Part shown: positions 6,698-6,851 of the stretch, piece after piece
Layout: each line of letters opens with the position of its first letter
Numbering within the stretch: position 1 is the first letter of the stretch
NCBI GenBank assembly: GCA_013203415.1
Contig: JABMQE010000070.1
Location: 1 to 6,851 of the forward strand
DNA length: 6,851 bases
DNA from: Candidatus Falkowiibacteriota bacterium
GTDB taxonomy: Bacteria; Patescibacteriota; Patescibacteriia; UBA2591; JABMQE01
Reading direction: 5' to 3'
The notes under the pieces: generated by a model
Database searches by the model: none
Told to the model about the DNA's origin: nothing
What the model saw: only the letters and a program-made list of their open reading frames with translations
Program-made: the position numbers and the translations under genes

Positions 6698-6851
6698 CTA
6701 AATTCGAGTAGATTCGCGATTCACATGACGCATCCAAAGTTCAATCGTCAAAACCCGCCAAAGCAATCTTTCATTATTTTTTCCTTGCAAATGCTCCTTA
6801 AACAATTTCTTAACTTTATCCGAATCAAAAACTCCATGCTTTTTTAAGGAC
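6698..6851 (-). CDS. Asparagine synthase-like amidotransferase, C-terminal fragment (5' end beyond window)
   Basis: Only the last 50 codons are visible, running from the right edge of the window to TAG at 6700-6698. The peptide contains VFDSDKVKKLFKEHLQGK, then NNERLLWRVLTIELWMRH. This pattern of a short helix, a EHLxGK segment and a LWxxLxxELW helix is the usual ending of class-B (glutamine-hydrolysing) asparagine synthases. Asparagine-synthase-like proteins are common in surface-polysaccharide loci, where some amidate uronic-acid sugars (for example WbpS of Pseudomonas O-antigen loci). With the glutaminase and synthetase domains outside the window, the choice between asparagine synthesis and sugar amidation cannot be made. 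The stop lies 24 nt before the next gene, consistent with one operon. Confidence 0.75.
   Translation of the reverse strand, partial: SLKKHGVFDSDKVKKLFKEHLQGKNNERLLWRVLTIELWMRHVNRESTRI

Noticed and set aside
6712..6724. Palindrome-like bases around TCGCGA
   Set aside because: Only the central six bases are symmetrical, and they lie inside the coding end of the amidotransferase.
1..6851. CRISPR array, tRNA/rRNA, insertion sequence or attachment site
   Set aside because: No direct-repeat array, terminal inverted repeats, transposase motifs or RNA-gene signatures were seen. Almost every base is accounted for by minus-strand coding sequence.

Overview
The window is one stretch of a single-direction operon. 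Every gene lies on the minus strand, so transcription runs from the high-numbered end to the low-numbered end. The DNA is AT-rich. TGA serves as a stop and tryptophan is TGG, so the code is the standard bacterial one. AAGGA/GGGAG-type ribosome binding sites precede three of the genes, which points to a bacterium. The tight packing and the mix of radical SAM enzymes, GT4 glycosyltransferases and a flippase resemble surface-glycan loci of uncultivated low-GC bacteria such as Omnitrophota or Patescibacteria. That placement is a low-confidence guess.

Layout in transcription order: (1) the C-terminal end of an asparagine-synthase-like amidotransferase (6698-6851, entering from the right edge); (2) a GT4 glycosyltransferase (5567-6673); (3) a radical SAM/SPASM enzyme (4543-5586); (4) a polysaccharide flippase (3299-4540), whose last transmembrane segment appears to continue in the -1 frame down to 3216; (5) a radical SAM protein with a cobalamin-domain-like N-terminus (1834-3219); (6) a long protein fusing a GT4 glycosyltransferase to a CE4/NodB polysaccharide deacetylase (1837 to beyond position 1). 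The last gene has no stop inside the window, so it is easily missed by a search for closed reading frames.

The genes are fused end to end. There is a 24-nt gap, then a 20-nt overlap, a 2-nt gap, an apparent ancestral ATGA overlap (lost to the frameshift), and a real ATGA overlap. No internal promoter or terminator was seen, and no stretch over 300 bases lacks a gene.

Together the genes look like part of a pathway that builds a lipid-linked surface glycan in the cytoplasm. Two glycosyltransferases add sugars, a deacetylase fused to one of them would free an amino group, an amidotransferase may amidate an acid sugar, and a flippase exports the product. Two radical SAM enzymes would perform an unidentified chemical modification. 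The most notable points are the GT4-deacetylase fusion, the flippase frameshift, and the pair of radical SAM enzymes on either side of the flippase.
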